Part shown: one piece after another, positions 1 through 6,414 of the stretch
Layout: every line of letters begins with the position of its first letter
Numbering within the stretch: position 1 is the stretch's first letter
Assembly: GCF_039521845.1 (NCBI RefSeq)
Contig: NZ_BAAACW010000045.1
Location: 1-14,040, forward strand
DNA: 14,040 bases
Origin: Alkalibacterium iburiense
Lineage (GTDB): Bacteria; Bacillota; Bacilli; Lactobacillales; Carnobacteriaceae_A
Direction: 5' to 3'
The notes under the pieces: generated by a model
What the model saw: only the letters and a program-made list of their open reading frames with translations
What the model was told of the DNA's origin: nothing
The model's database searches: none
Translations under genes and position numbers: made by a program

Positions 1-5
1 CTCTT

Positions 6-40
6 CGGACATTTCTCATTATAGAGGTGTCCGATTTTTA
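6..40 (+). terminator. Rho-independent terminator of a gene lying left of the window
   Basis: Seen: CGGACA (6-11) pairs with TGTCCG (28-33). Inner CTC/GAG pairing extends the stem, and ATTTTTATTTG follows. The T tract is on the plus-strand side, so it fits a plus-strand gene whose body is outside the window. On the minus strand the hairpin has no U tract, so it would not serve the murJ remnant. Confidence 0.6.
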
Positions 41-79
41 TTTGTAGGTGCTCAGCTATTCATCGCTTACAATATAAAC

Positions 80-1014
80 TTAATCATGCGTTTGGGTTAC
101 GACTAATCTCACTTTGTTTTTAATTTCCAATATCAGAACATGTAGTTCTTTCAATTTCATTAAATAAAGCATAGACAAGTAGGTTGTACACCCGATAAAT
201 ACAGCCATTAATAATCCCATTGTAGAGTTAATATGAGCTGATAAATACTGATAGCTCTCTCTAGCTATGATACCCATTACTGATGATGCTGCACATATTT
301 TAAGTAATGAGGTAGAAAAATAGAGCAAACCAAAGGGTCCTATTTTTTTCTAAGGATAATGAACATAAGCATGGCTGCTACAGTTGTCGATAGACTCGTC
401 CCTAAGGCCAAACCACGTATCCCAAACAGGGGGAACAATACAACGTTAAGCATTATATTCATAATCACACCTATCCCAGCATTAATAGCTGTCGTGCGGG
501 CATCTTTAAAAGCATAAAATGGTCTCGATAATATTTCTCTCATCCCCATCCCTATCATTCCGATTGAATAGAAAAAGAGGACAGAAGAAGTCATTTGAAT
601 CGCATCTTGATTAAATGCTCCCCTGCCGAACAAAAGGTCGACAATTGGCCTGACTAACACCATGATTCCAATGGTACAGGGCACTACTAACATACACACT
701 CCGAGCATTGAATCTAAAATAGTCTCTTTCAATCGTAATATGTTTTTTTCGTTTATCATTCTAGTCATTAAGGGATAAGCAGCTGTAGCGATGGATATGA
801 CTACTATTCCTTGAACAAAGCCAATGAGTCTCTGAGCATAATTCAATGCTGAAATGCCTCCAGCTATATCCTCAGTTACAAATATTCTATCTACAATCGC
901 ATTAATATCATTGAGAGCTACACCTAAAATAATTGGGATAGACAAAAGCAAAGCCATTTTTAATTTTGATACATCTACCTTTTTATTTACTTTCAATTTA
1001 AACCCTTTTCGTCT
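80..1014 (-). pseudogene. murJ: murJ-type lipid flippase, N-terminally truncated and frameshifted
   Basis: Two adjacent reading frames (996-340 and 328-80) together encode the middle and C-terminal part of a MurJ/MviN-type (MOP superfamily) lipid-linked precursor flippase. The first carries the family stretch IVDR followed by ALNYAQRLIGF and ATAAYPLM, then LFGRGAF and RPFYAFKD. The second continues with AASSVMGI and further membrane helices. The first frame ends at a TAG just after a run of seven A (minus strand; plus 343-349). One extra A would read through as KIGPFGLLYFSTSLLK into the second frame, so a single-base deletion is the simplest explanation. Roughly 200 N-terminal residues are missing. 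Homology begins abruptly near 1014 with IIRRKGFK, and an in-frame TGA lies at 1030-1032. A TTG at 996 could start a 218-residue fragment, but it has no evident Shine-Dalgarno sequence. It is probably a remnant of a wall polysaccharide or capsule locus rather than the housekeeping murJ. Confidence 0.8.
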
Positions 1015-1016
1015 AA

Positions 1017-1187
1017 TTATCTTGGCGCATCATCAGTTTGCCCAACGACTTCAAATCCTAAACAAGATGTAACAGTCGCATCATCACTTAAATAAACAAT
1101 GTCATCCCATTGTTTCATTTTAAGTGCAATTTCACCGCATACTTTTCCATGACCTTTTGCGCCAATAATGATTAGTTTGTTTCCCAT
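1017..1187 (-). pseudogene. N-terminal stub of a NeuD/PglD-type sugar O-acyltransferase
   Basis: An ATG at 1187 preceded by a good GGGAGGAG ribosome binding site opens a 56-codon frame beginning MGNKLIIIGAKGHGKV. It then has VYLSDDA, GFEVVGQTDDA and a TAA stop. This matches the N-terminal nucleotide-sugar-binding domain of NeuD/PglD-family acyltransferases (LVIIGAGGHGKV, then 'DD' and 'G..V(I/V)G'). The whole left-handed beta-helix catalytic domain is absent. At the stop the sequence passes straight into the murJ remnant, so the two fragments look joined by one deletion. NeuD-family proteins acetylate sialic acids or bacillosamine-type amino sugars, and several are encoded in capsule or teichoic acid loci. 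The product is almost certainly inactive. Confidence 0.65.
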
Positions 1188-1565
1188 TTAGACTCCTCCC
1201 TTCACTAATCCCATTTGAAACAATCTTATTCTTATTTATATTCTATCTGCATATATAATCTAAAAACTTAAAAAGGTTAAATCAGTTTAAGCAGTATTTT
1301 TTTGCCGATCGGGATCCATCATCGATGACTATCATGTCGAAGGTATTATATTTTTGATTGAGGAAAGAAGCGATGCATTAAGGAAAATATAAGATGGTAG
1401 ACGAAAGGATGGTTTGGAAAATGCGGTGATCATTGCTAGGATAGCAATAAAGAAGAGACTTACTTTTGAGGTAAAAATGCTTGAAGCGATTTCAACTACA
1501 TTGTATAGATAAAGAATTAGTTTGTAAAGCATTTTTATGAGAAAATTTTAATTCAAATAAAAATA
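1188..1565. other. Gene-poor gap with no intact gene
   Basis: Between the acyltransferase stub and the PTS gene terminator I see no intact gene. The part from 1200 to 1290 is very AT-rich, with no open frame of note. The part from 1291 to 1512 holds the coding scrap described separately. No inverted repeats, target-site duplications or transposase motifs were recognised that would mark an insertion sequence. Confidence 0.5.
1291..1512 (+). pseudogene. Degenerate coding scrap, possibly the C-terminus of an Rpn-type PD-(D/E)XK nuclease
   Basis: One plus-strand frame reads IIDDYHVEGIIFLIEERSDA, then LRKI, an in-frame TAA at 1390-1392, then DGRRKDGLENAVIIARIAIK and KRLTFEVKMLEAISTTLYR before a TAA at 1510. 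The charged coiled stretch followed by a short helix ending (AIKKxLTFE...) resembles the C-terminal tail of Rpn/PD-(D/E)XK family transposase-like nucleases (EGxEKGxxIAxxxxKKGLSxExIxxITGL). That resemblance is from memory and weak. No start codon, ribosome binding site or nuclease domain is present. The minus-strand frame over the same bases encodes a low-complexity hydrophobic peptide and looks like a shadow. Confidence 0.3.
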
Positions 1566-1596
1566 GCAAGAAAAGAAGGACGCGTTCTTTTCTTGC
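1552..1596 (-). terminator. Strong terminator downstream of the mannitol-type IIC gene
   Basis: A perfect 12-bp stem (GCAAGAAAAGAA at 1566-1577 with TTCTTTTCTTGC at 1585-1596) closes a 7-nt loop. Read on the minus strand it is followed by TATTTTTATTTG. It starts only 8 bases after the stop of the IIC gene, so transcription is expected to stop there and not continue into an EIIB domain gene. Confidence 0.85.
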
Positions 1597-1603
1597 CTCT
1601 ATT

Positions 1604-2662
1604 TTATATTTTCTTATTTCCTGCTTTTAAAAGGAGAGCTGTCACTAAAAAGGAAACCAGAGCAGATGCCGTAATACCCAAGAGAATACCTAAGAAACCG
1701 CCTCTTGGTGTAAGGGCTAAGAACGAGAAAATTGACCCCGGTAAGGGGCCAGCCACAAGTCCAGCATCTAATAAACTAAACGTAAATATTCCAGTCATGC
1801 CTCCCGCTATCATCCCTATAATCGTTAACGGTTTGGTGTAGACATAAGGGAAATACAGCTCATGAATCCCTCCAAAAAAGTGAATAATAATGGCTCCCGG
1901 TGCTGTTTTACGCGACACTTTATCTCCAAAGAATGTAAAAGCTAATAGCAAACCTAAACCTGGTCCCGGATTCGAGGCTACCGTAAAGTAAAGAGACTTT
2001 CCTACATCTAAGGTCTCTTGCATCCCTAGAGGAAAGTATATCCCTTGGTCGATAACATTATTTAAAAACAACACTTTAGCCGGTTCATTGATTACGGCTA
2101 AGAGCGGTAGCAGACCCGTTGATACGAGTGCTGTAATCCCCATGGTCATTAAATTGTTAATTAAAACAATAACTGGACCAATAAGATAATAAGACAACAC
2201 AATCAATATAAAGCCTAATATACCTAGTGAAAAATTTTGAATAACCAGTTCGAATCCTTCTGGTATTTTATTTTCCATTCGTTCATCAAACCACTTTATC
2301 ACCCAGCCTCCTAAAGGTCCCATAATCATAGCGCCAAGAAACATGGGAATATCCGACCCGACAATTAAGCCAATAGCTCCAATGGCCCCGATTACCGCTC
2401 CACGTTCTCCTGCGACCATCTTCCCACCCGTATGCGCTAACAATAAAGGGAGTAAATATTTAATAGCCGGATCGATAATCGTCGCTAATTGTTCATTAGG
2501 CAACCACCCTGAAGGAATGACTAATGCGGTTAACAATCCCCAGGCTATAAAAGCCCCTATATTAGGTAAAACCATGCCACTCAAGAAATCCCCAAAGACT
2601 TGCAGTTTTTCTCTAAAATGGCTTGTCTTCTTTAGTTTAGCTTCACTTTCCAATGTATTCAT
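1604..2662 (-). CDS. mtlA: Mannitol-type PTS permease, solitary EIIC domain
   Basis: Membrane-embedded EIIC component of the phosphoenolpyruvate-dependent mannitol family phosphotransferase system. It would translocate a hexitol that the IIB domain phosphorylates. The 352 residues align by eye with the IIC part of E. coli MtlA: FGDFLSGMVLPNIGAFIAWG near residues 24-43, GWLPNE, GGKMVAGERG, SDIPMFLGAMIMGPLGGW, EPAKVLFLNN, NPGPGLG, and the substrate-site signature GGIHELYFPYV. The protein ends at LLLKAGNKKI, exactly where IIC ends in MtlA, with no IIB or IIA domain. No mtlF or mtlD lies nearby, so IIB must come from elsewhere, or the gene is an orphan. It has its own promoter and terminator. Start choice: the ATG at 2662 overlaps the GAGG of AGAAGAGG. 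A TTG at 2653 would have normal spacing to that site and may be the true start. Confidence 0.85.
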   Translation of the reverse strand: MNTLESEAKLKKTSHFREKLQVFGDFLSGMVLPNIGAFIAWGLLTALVIPSGWLPNEQLATIIDPAIKYLLPLLLAHTGGKMVAGERGAVIGAIGAIGLIVGSDIPMFLGAMIMGPLGGWVIKWFDERMENKIPEGFELVIQNFSLGILGFILIVLSYYLIGPVIVLINNLMTMGITALVSTGLLPLLAVINEPAKVLFLNNVIDQGIYFPLGMQETLDVGKSLYFTVASNPGPGLGLLLAFTFFGDKVSRKTAPGAIIIHFFGGIHELYFPYVYTKPLTIIGMIAGGMTGIFTFSLLDAGLVAGPLPGSIFSFLALTPRGGFLGILLGITASALVSFLVTALLLKAGNKKI

Positions 2663-2688
2663 CCTCTTCTATCGTTTTACTCTTATCT

Positions 2689-2720
2689 ATTGTAGCACAT
2701 TCTTTTTCTTAATCGGTCAA
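2689..2720 (-). promoter_or_regulatory. Promoter of the solitary IIC gene (extended -10)
   Basis: On the minus strand TGCTACAAT gives an extended -10 (TACAAT at 2694-2689), about 27 bases upstream of the ATG. A TTGACC (2720-2715) lies upstream with a long 20-base spacer, so the TGn extension probably matters more than the -35. The TTGACC directly follows the T run of the barstar terminator, leaving no spare sequence between the two transcription units. I saw no clear catabolite-responsive element. Confidence 0.55.
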
Positions 2721-2750
2721 AAAAAAGCGATAGAGTCTTCCCTATCGCTT
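2719..2750 (-). terminator. Terminator of the barnase-barstar operon
   Basis: A perfect 9-bp stem (AAGCGATAG at 2725-2733 with CTATCGCTT at 2742-2750) encloses an 8-base loop. On the minus strand an uninterrupted run of T follows (plus-strand A run from 2719). It begins 3 bases after the barstar stop codon. Confidence 0.9.
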
Positions 2751-2753
2751 AAA

Positions 2754-3023
2754 CTACTTAATTTCAATAGTCAGTGAATCATTTTCCAGTGATGCTTCTT
2801 GTAACGTGTTGAGCAGGGTTTCTCCATACCTGTCCAAATGCGAAAGCACGTCTTCTGAGTGACTCAACTGGATTGTTATCTCTTCATCCCAGGTCGATAA
2901 GATATCATACAAGGCATCCAGATTATGCCCATAATATTCAACTATCCCTAGTTTTTCCTGTAGATACTGATGGATAGAGTCTTTGTCAGTCATGTCTCGC
3001 CCGTCTAACTGTATAATTCGCAT
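2754..3023 (-). CDS. Barstar-family ribonuclease inhibitor
   Basis: Cytoplasmic immunity protein expected to bind and block the barnase-type ribonuclease encoded directly upstream. The 89 residues match barstar in length (about 90). They carry its signature YYGHNLDALYDILSTW (residues 30-45), which in barstar forms the helix and loop that plug the RNase active site. Asp36 and Asp40 correspond to barstar Asp35 and Asp39. Start choice: the frame is open further upstream, but the ATG at 3023 has a strong GGGGAGG site and gives the family N-terminus MRIIQLDG. Its ATG begins one base after the barnase TAG, so the genes are translationally coupled. A terminator follows at once. Nothing looks damaged. 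Confidence 0.92.
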   Translation of the reverse strand: MRIIQLDGRDMTDKDSIHQYLQEKLGIVEYYGHNLDALYDILSTWDEEITIQLSHSEDVLSHLDRYGETLLNTLQEASLENDSLTIEIK

Positions 3024-3024
3024 G

Positions 3025-3462
3025 CTAGTCCTCCCCGTACAGTAGCGTAAAACTGTCATAGTGATCATCGGTATAATAAATCAAGCCATCGTTTGAATAT
3101 ACGAGTCGTTCAGCCCCCCGATAACCCCCTTCATAATTTACATCTGCTTCAAAATACTGTCGGCCTGATTCTTCAGGTAACAGCCCTTCGCGGTTCCCAA
3201 ATCGGTCTCCACCTATTAAGTATTCGTCCGTCACTTCCCATAAGTTCCCTTCACTCGCTACCCATCCAAGTTCCCGTGCTTCCTCTTTGGTTACATAGTT
3301 ATAAGGCAATTCACCATATGTGTCCAAGTAAAGAGCAACCTCCTCTTCAGACGAATAATACCCATCTGGATCTAGAGTGCTGTCCACTACAACTTCTGCC
3401 GGAAGACAAGCTGTTAGAAATAAGGCTAAAAGAATAAACACTGATAAAAATCGTTTTTTCAT
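3025..3462 (-). CDS. Barnase-type ribonuclease with a lipoprotein signal peptide
   Basis: Extracytoplasmic guanyl-preferring endoribonuclease of the barnase/N1 family. Residues 1-19 form a signal peptide (MKKR, hydrophobic stretch LSVFILLALFL) ending in a lipobox LTAC, with Cys19 as the predicted lipidated residue. After an acidic linker (about 20-36) comes the barnase domain (about 38-142), very close to B. amyloliquefaciens barnase: YNYVTKEEARELGWVASEGN, IGGDRFGNREGLLP, EADVNY, and YYTDDHYDSFTLLY. The active-site set is complete by alignment: Lys59 (barnase Lys27), Arg91 (Arg59), Glu105 (Glu73, general base), Arg115 (Arg83), Arg119 (Arg87) and His134 (His102, general acid). The ATG has a perfect AGGAGG site. 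It is first in a two-gene operon with barstar. The odd point is the lipid anchor, since classical barnase is released into the medium. A role in competition or RNA scavenging at the cell surface is inference. Confidence 0.92.
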   Translation of the reverse strand: MKKRFLSVFILLALFLTACLPAEVVVDSTLDPDGYYSSEEEVALYLDTYGELPYNYVTKEEARELGWVASEGNLWEVTDEYLIGGDRFGNREGLLPEESGRQYFEADVNYEGGYRGAERLVYSNDGLIYYTDDHYDSFTLLYGED

Positions 3463-3489
3463 AAAATCCTCCTAACCATGATTATATAT

Positions 3490-3518
3490 ATCATAGCACA
3501 AAAATCAGATATTAATAA
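3490..3518 (-). promoter_or_regulatory. Promoter of the barnase-barstar operon (extended -10)
   Basis: On the minus strand TGCTATGAT supplies an extended -10 (TATGAT at 3495-3490), 27 bases upstream of the barnase ATG. The hexamer 17 bases further upstream is TTATTA, a poor -35. The region around it is AT-rich and I saw no operator-like repeat. Confidence 0.45.
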
Positions 3519-3627
3519 TTAGAACCGATATTACTAAGCGATGTTTTCTTAACTTAAAGAATTAATTTCTATAATTCTTTTCAAAAAGTTGCTTACGATT
3601 AATAGTCTTTAGATGTGTTGACACAGA

Positions 3628-3653
3628 AAAGTCTGCACCTATATTAGTGCAGA
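3628..3653 (-). terminator. Terminator at the end of the yhf operon
   Basis: TCTGCAC (3632-3638) pairs with GTGCAGA (3647-3653) around an 8-base AT-rich loop. On the minus strand CTTTTCTG follows. It begins 6 bases past the yhfW stop. The stem is 7 bp and the U tract is short, so it may be only moderately efficient. Confidence 0.6.
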
Positions 3654-3659
3654 TTTTGA

Positions 3660-4871
3660 TTACTGTATCAAATTTAAGAAGCTTTCTCCATTTGCTGGTT
3701 TTTTTACATCAAAGTAGTCACTTACTGTAGCTGCAATATCTGATAAGGTTTTTCTATTACCTATATGATTATTTTCAATTCCTTCAGAGTAAATTAACAA
3801 AGGAACTCGTTCGCGAGTATGCTGACTGTGGCCAATAGTAGGATCATTTCCATGATCGGCCATAATAATAAGTATGTCTTCTTTAGTCAGCTTCTCAATC
3901 AGTAGTCCGATATTTTTATCACTGACTTCTAAACGATCAGCATATCGTTCGACATCCTCCCCATGGCCCGCTAAGTCAGTCTCTTGAATATTTAGACATA
4001 GGAAACCATGTTCTATTTCATCTACTTGTTCAAGCAATCGGTCAAACAAAGTTTGAGAGTCCACTCCAGGATATAGTCTATCCGATTCCGTTTGTACAAT
4101 ATCAGCGACTTTTCCTACGAGGGCGACATCAATTCCATTAGAGTCTAAAATAGTCGGGACTTGTACATTGGGATTAATCCCATAACCTAAATGAATAACT
4201 TGATACCCCTCATCATAGACACCAGATTCTGGAGCATCCACTCCAGCATAGGTCCCATCAATTACTTTTCTTGCCTTAAGCAGGTTCGTTAAGTCCATGC
4301 CTTTACCGCCAAAAGTTATGACACGCGACACTTTGACAACCTCGCGCACTGTCTTCCCTATGGTTGTTAAATCTTCAAATGATATGAAATCCAAAGCACC
4401 AGAGACATTGTAAACCTGACCTAAATCCGTTTCTAAATTATCTCCGACTGTCACACAATCATTAACCACCAAAATATTTGGTTCATCTTCGGCTCCAACT
4501 TTCTCAACAGTATAGCCATTATCTTCTAAATGGCTCTTCACCTGATCAATGGACTCACTAAAAGGAGCATTATAGGGAATTGGAGGGATGGTTCCCATAA
4601 TTTCTTGATGGCCTAAAAAAGAGTCCGCGCCCTGGTGAGATAAGTCTGATGTCCCCCAGTTAGCTGTTTCTGAAAAAGTAAACCTTCCCCACTCTTCTCC
4701 GACTGCATTCATTAAGCCCAGTTTCAGTAAGTGAGGAATATTTATACTAGGATAGTTTTGGATGATATGCAGTGCTGTGTTACTTCCAATATCCTGTTTC
4801 CTTACTTCTGGTACATCCTCCATAGCTCCTACAGCAAAGCTATCGAGGACTATTACTATAAATCTACCCAT
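3660..4871 (-). CDS. yhfW: YhfW, phosphopentomutase-like metalloenzyme (alkaline phosphatase superfamily)
   Basis: Cytosolic metal-dependent phosphotransferase relative of DeoB. Binuclear metal ligands can be matched to DeoB: Asp10 (VIVLDS), Asp299 and His303 (ETDLAGH), Asp339-His340 (MADHGNDP) and His351 (SQHTRERVPLL). The nucleophile motif, GKDTxTGHWE in DeoB with the phosphorylated Thr85 in B. cereus, here reads GADSFLGHQEIMGT, so Ser84 takes the Thr85 position. The DeoB Lys before the Asp and the Trp after the His are absent. The middle (about 100-230) would be the cap domain and looks unlike DeoB, suggesting a different substrate. Its context with php, yhfX, yhfS, yhfT and yhfU, and its start GRFIVIVLDSF, identify it as YhfW rather than DeoB. 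Its ATG lies 8 bases inside the end of yhfX, so translation is coupled. It is the last gene of the operon. Whether it is a mutase or a phosphatase cannot be read from the sequence. Confidence 0.88.
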   Translation of the reverse strand: MGRFIVIVLDSFAVGAMEDVPEVRKQDIGSNTALHIIQNYPSINIPHLLKLGLMNAVGEEWGRFTFSETANWGTSDLSHQGADSFLGHQEIMGTIPPIPYNAPFSESIDQVKSHLEDNGYTVEKVGAEDEPNILVVNDCVTVGDNLETDLGQVYNVSGALDFISFEDLTTIGKTVREVVKVSRVITFGGKGMDLTNLLKARKVIDGTYAGVDAPESGVYDEGYQVIHLGYGINPNVQVPTILDSNGIDVALVGKVADIVQTESDRLYPGVDSQTLFDRLLEQVDEIEHGFLCLNIQETDLAGHGEDVERYADRLEVSDKNIGLLIEKLTKEDILIIMADHGNDPTIGHSQHTRERVPLLIYSEGIENNHIGNRKTLSDIAATVSDYFDVKKPANGESFLNLIQ

Positions 4872-6033
4872 ATGTCATCCCTTCTACTTTGTTTCCTTGA
4901 CTATCATAAACGCCTAGTAACTTTGGCTCTCCTTTACTTAACCCTTCGACTACTGCTACATGAGAACGCGTGACAAATACTTGTGTTCTGAAAGCCATAA
5001 TTGCTGTTGCCCCTACTACCTGCTTGTTTTCTATTTCTAAATGGTAATCTATGTTATCACTCGGAAAGTCTTTTACTTTACTCTCCATAATAGAATCACC
5101 CGTATCAATTAATACATTTTCTAAATGCCCTCTAGGATAATAGCCTCCCCCATAAATAAAGGCACTATCAGGACCGTTATGGGACACTTCACTCACATAA
5201 ACGTAAGCTGGCTTTTCCTCCAGTTCAAACTCTGCATGCATGGGAGAGGTTCCGGTTAAGGCATGACCAGGCTCCCCTTGTGTCCCACCTATTTCTTTAA
5301 TTAATGGTAACGTCCGTACGGTATTAGCTGAGGGAACATTTAGTTCTAATATACTTAAGCCATTTTTTTCTAGAAGTTCTTTTGCTTTATTTAAAGTACT
5401 GGCATTAGGAGTTAATTCAAAGTCCTTTTTTTCTTTGTCATATAGAATACATGGAAAAGAGGTCACGCCGATTAAGTTGCACCCACTAAGTTTTTTAAAT
5501 TCATCTATATAATCGTTTAATTCCTCAATTAAAAAGCCTCCATATTGGCCTGGATAAATAGCATCCTCTTTCCCAATCACCCTGAGCAAAATGTTTTGCT
5601 TAATTCCTAAATCCAGAGCCACTTCATTTATTTTTCTTAACTTTTCTATTGAATAAACAGTGATATAAGTTGCTCCATAACTCATGACTTTCTTCAAAAA
5701 GTGATCTGGTATTTGTACTAAGTGCCCTACATTTCCCAAAGGAATATTATTATCCATCATAACTTTTGCTTCTTTATAATCTACAACGACAGGTGACTTC
5801 ATACCTGACTTGATTAATTCTTTTGCAACTAATGGATTACGTCCAATTTGTTTTAGCATAAAAAAGAGTTCAATACCCATTTCATCCGCTTTACTGGTTA
5901 ATTTACTTGCATTTTCTTTTATCCTATCCAAATCCAATACATAGGTATCTGGTAGTATCGAGCCATTTTGATGAAGAAAAACAGAATAATCAATTAATTC
6001 AGGGTTCCTTTTCTTTACCATCTCCAAAAACAT
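4864..6033 (-). CDS. yhfX: YhfX, PLP-dependent enzyme of the alanine racemase fold
   Basis: Cytosolic fold-type III PLP protein (alanine racemase N-terminal TIM barrel), probably a racemase, epimerase or decarboxylase of an amino acid-like substrate. YVLDLDRIKENASKL (31-45) is the usual first strand and helix. FFMLKQIGRNP (58-67) carries the candidate Schiff-base lysine Lys61, at the position of 'VKANAYG' in Alr. The barrel continues to about residue 270. The C-terminal part (HAEFELEEKPAYVYVSEVSH, then FIYGGGYYPRGH) is the beta domain. In Alr the catalytic Tyr of the partner subunit lies in this part, and here I cannot assign it. The 389-residue length is close to my recollection of E. coli YhfX. 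The ATG at 6033 has TAGGAGA 7 bases upstream, 15 bases after yhfY, and the end overlaps yhfW. The substrate is unknown. Confidence 0.87.
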   Translation of the reverse strand: MFLEMVKKRNPELIDYSVFLHQNGSILPDTYVLDLDRIKENASKLTSKADEMGIELFFMLKQIGRNPLVAKELIKSGMKSPVVVDYKEAKVMMDNNIPLGNVGHLVQIPDHFLKKVMSYGATYITVYSIEKLRKINEVALDLGIKQNILLRVIGKEDAIYPGQYGGFLIEELNDYIDEFKKLSGCNLIGVTSFPCILYDKEKKDFELTPNASTLNKAKELLEKNGLSILELNVPSANTVRTLPLIKEIGGTQGEPGHALTGTSPMHAEFELEEKPAYVYVSEVSHNGPDSAFIYGGGYYPRGHLENVLIDTGDSIMESKVKDFPSDNIDYHLEIENKQVVGATAIMAFRTQVFVTRSHVAVVEGLSKGEPKLLGVYDSQGNKVEGMTYG

Positions 6034-6048
6034 TGTATCGTCTCCTAT

Positions 6049-6399
6049 CTAGTCAGTTTGCAATAAAGTTACTAAGTGAAGGTGGAAATAGCCGTCTTCA
6101 TTAGTAGCAAAATCAGTTGGAGCGATCTCTTTTAACTCATTCCATATATTTACTGCTTCATCATAATAGTCGCTTTCCTTAATTTCTTTTAGTACGGACT
6201 CATCGACCGAATCGACTACTTCATCAGATCCTTGACGAGTAGTTGCCATTGCCAAGTGAGTGATTAAGGCATCTACCTCATCTGTGTCCTGTATAACTCC
6301 TTTTTGCATTAATCGATTTAAAACCTTATGTGAATAATGAAAAGCTTCTTCGCTTATCACTTTACTCTCTTTTAAAATATCTAATTTTTCTTCTATCAT
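6049..6399 (-). CDS. yhfY: YhfY, small stand-alone PRD-domain protein
   Basis: The 116 residues form a single PTS regulation domain: an all-helical module that in antiterminators and activators is phosphorylated on histidine by HPr or an EIIB. Candidate phosphorylatable histidines are His48 (LITHLAMATTR) and His106/His108 (GYFHLHLVTLL), matching the two conserved PRD histidine sites. There is no RNA-binding or DNA-binding domain, so it cannot act on nucleic acid alone. It is likely a signalling partner of another protein, and the adjacent YhfZ is the obvious candidate (inference). The ATG follows an AAAAGGGGA site. It lies 15 bases after yhfZ and 15 bases before yhfX, inside the operon. The link to the PTS is notable because no EII protein is encoded in the operon itself. 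Confidence 0.85.
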   Translation of the reverse strand: MIEEKLDILKESKVISEEAFHYSHKVLNRLMQKGVIQDTDEVDALITHLAMATTRQGSDEVVDSVDESVLKEIKESDYYDEAVNIWNELKEIAPTDFATNEDGYFHLHLVTLLQTD

Positions 6400-6414
6400 G
6401 ATTATTTCCCCTTT

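Noticed and set aside
854..1072. Plus-strand 72-codon frame across the murJ/acyltransferase junction
   Set aside because: Antisense to two recognisable gene fragments, with no supporting start signal.
1332..1532. Minus-strand 66-codon hydrophobic frame that could be a small membrane protein
   Set aside because: No ribosome binding site, and the opposite strand over the same bases has a more protein-like charged composition. Treated as a shadow of a decayed plus-strand gene.
1..1600. Insertion sequence or prophage remnant as the cause of the decayed region
   Set aside because: No transposase, integrase, terminal inverted repeats or target duplications were recognised. Deletion and point decay explain what is seen.
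2343..2777. Plus-strand open frame of 144 codons opposite the IIC gene
   Set aside because: It lies antisense to a clear MtlA-type gene, is rich in Pro/Ala codons created by the opposite strand, and runs through a terminator. No ribosome binding site or family resemblance.
3093..3437. Plus-strand open frame of 114 codons opposite the barnase gene
   Set aside because: Fully antisense to a gene with an intact catalytic set; His/Leu/Pro-rich translation with no recognisable motif.
3660..4871. Call as ordinary phosphopentomutase DeoB
   Set aside because: The nucleophile motif and cap differ, and the neighbours are the yhf set rather than deoC, punA or cdd. YhfW fits better.
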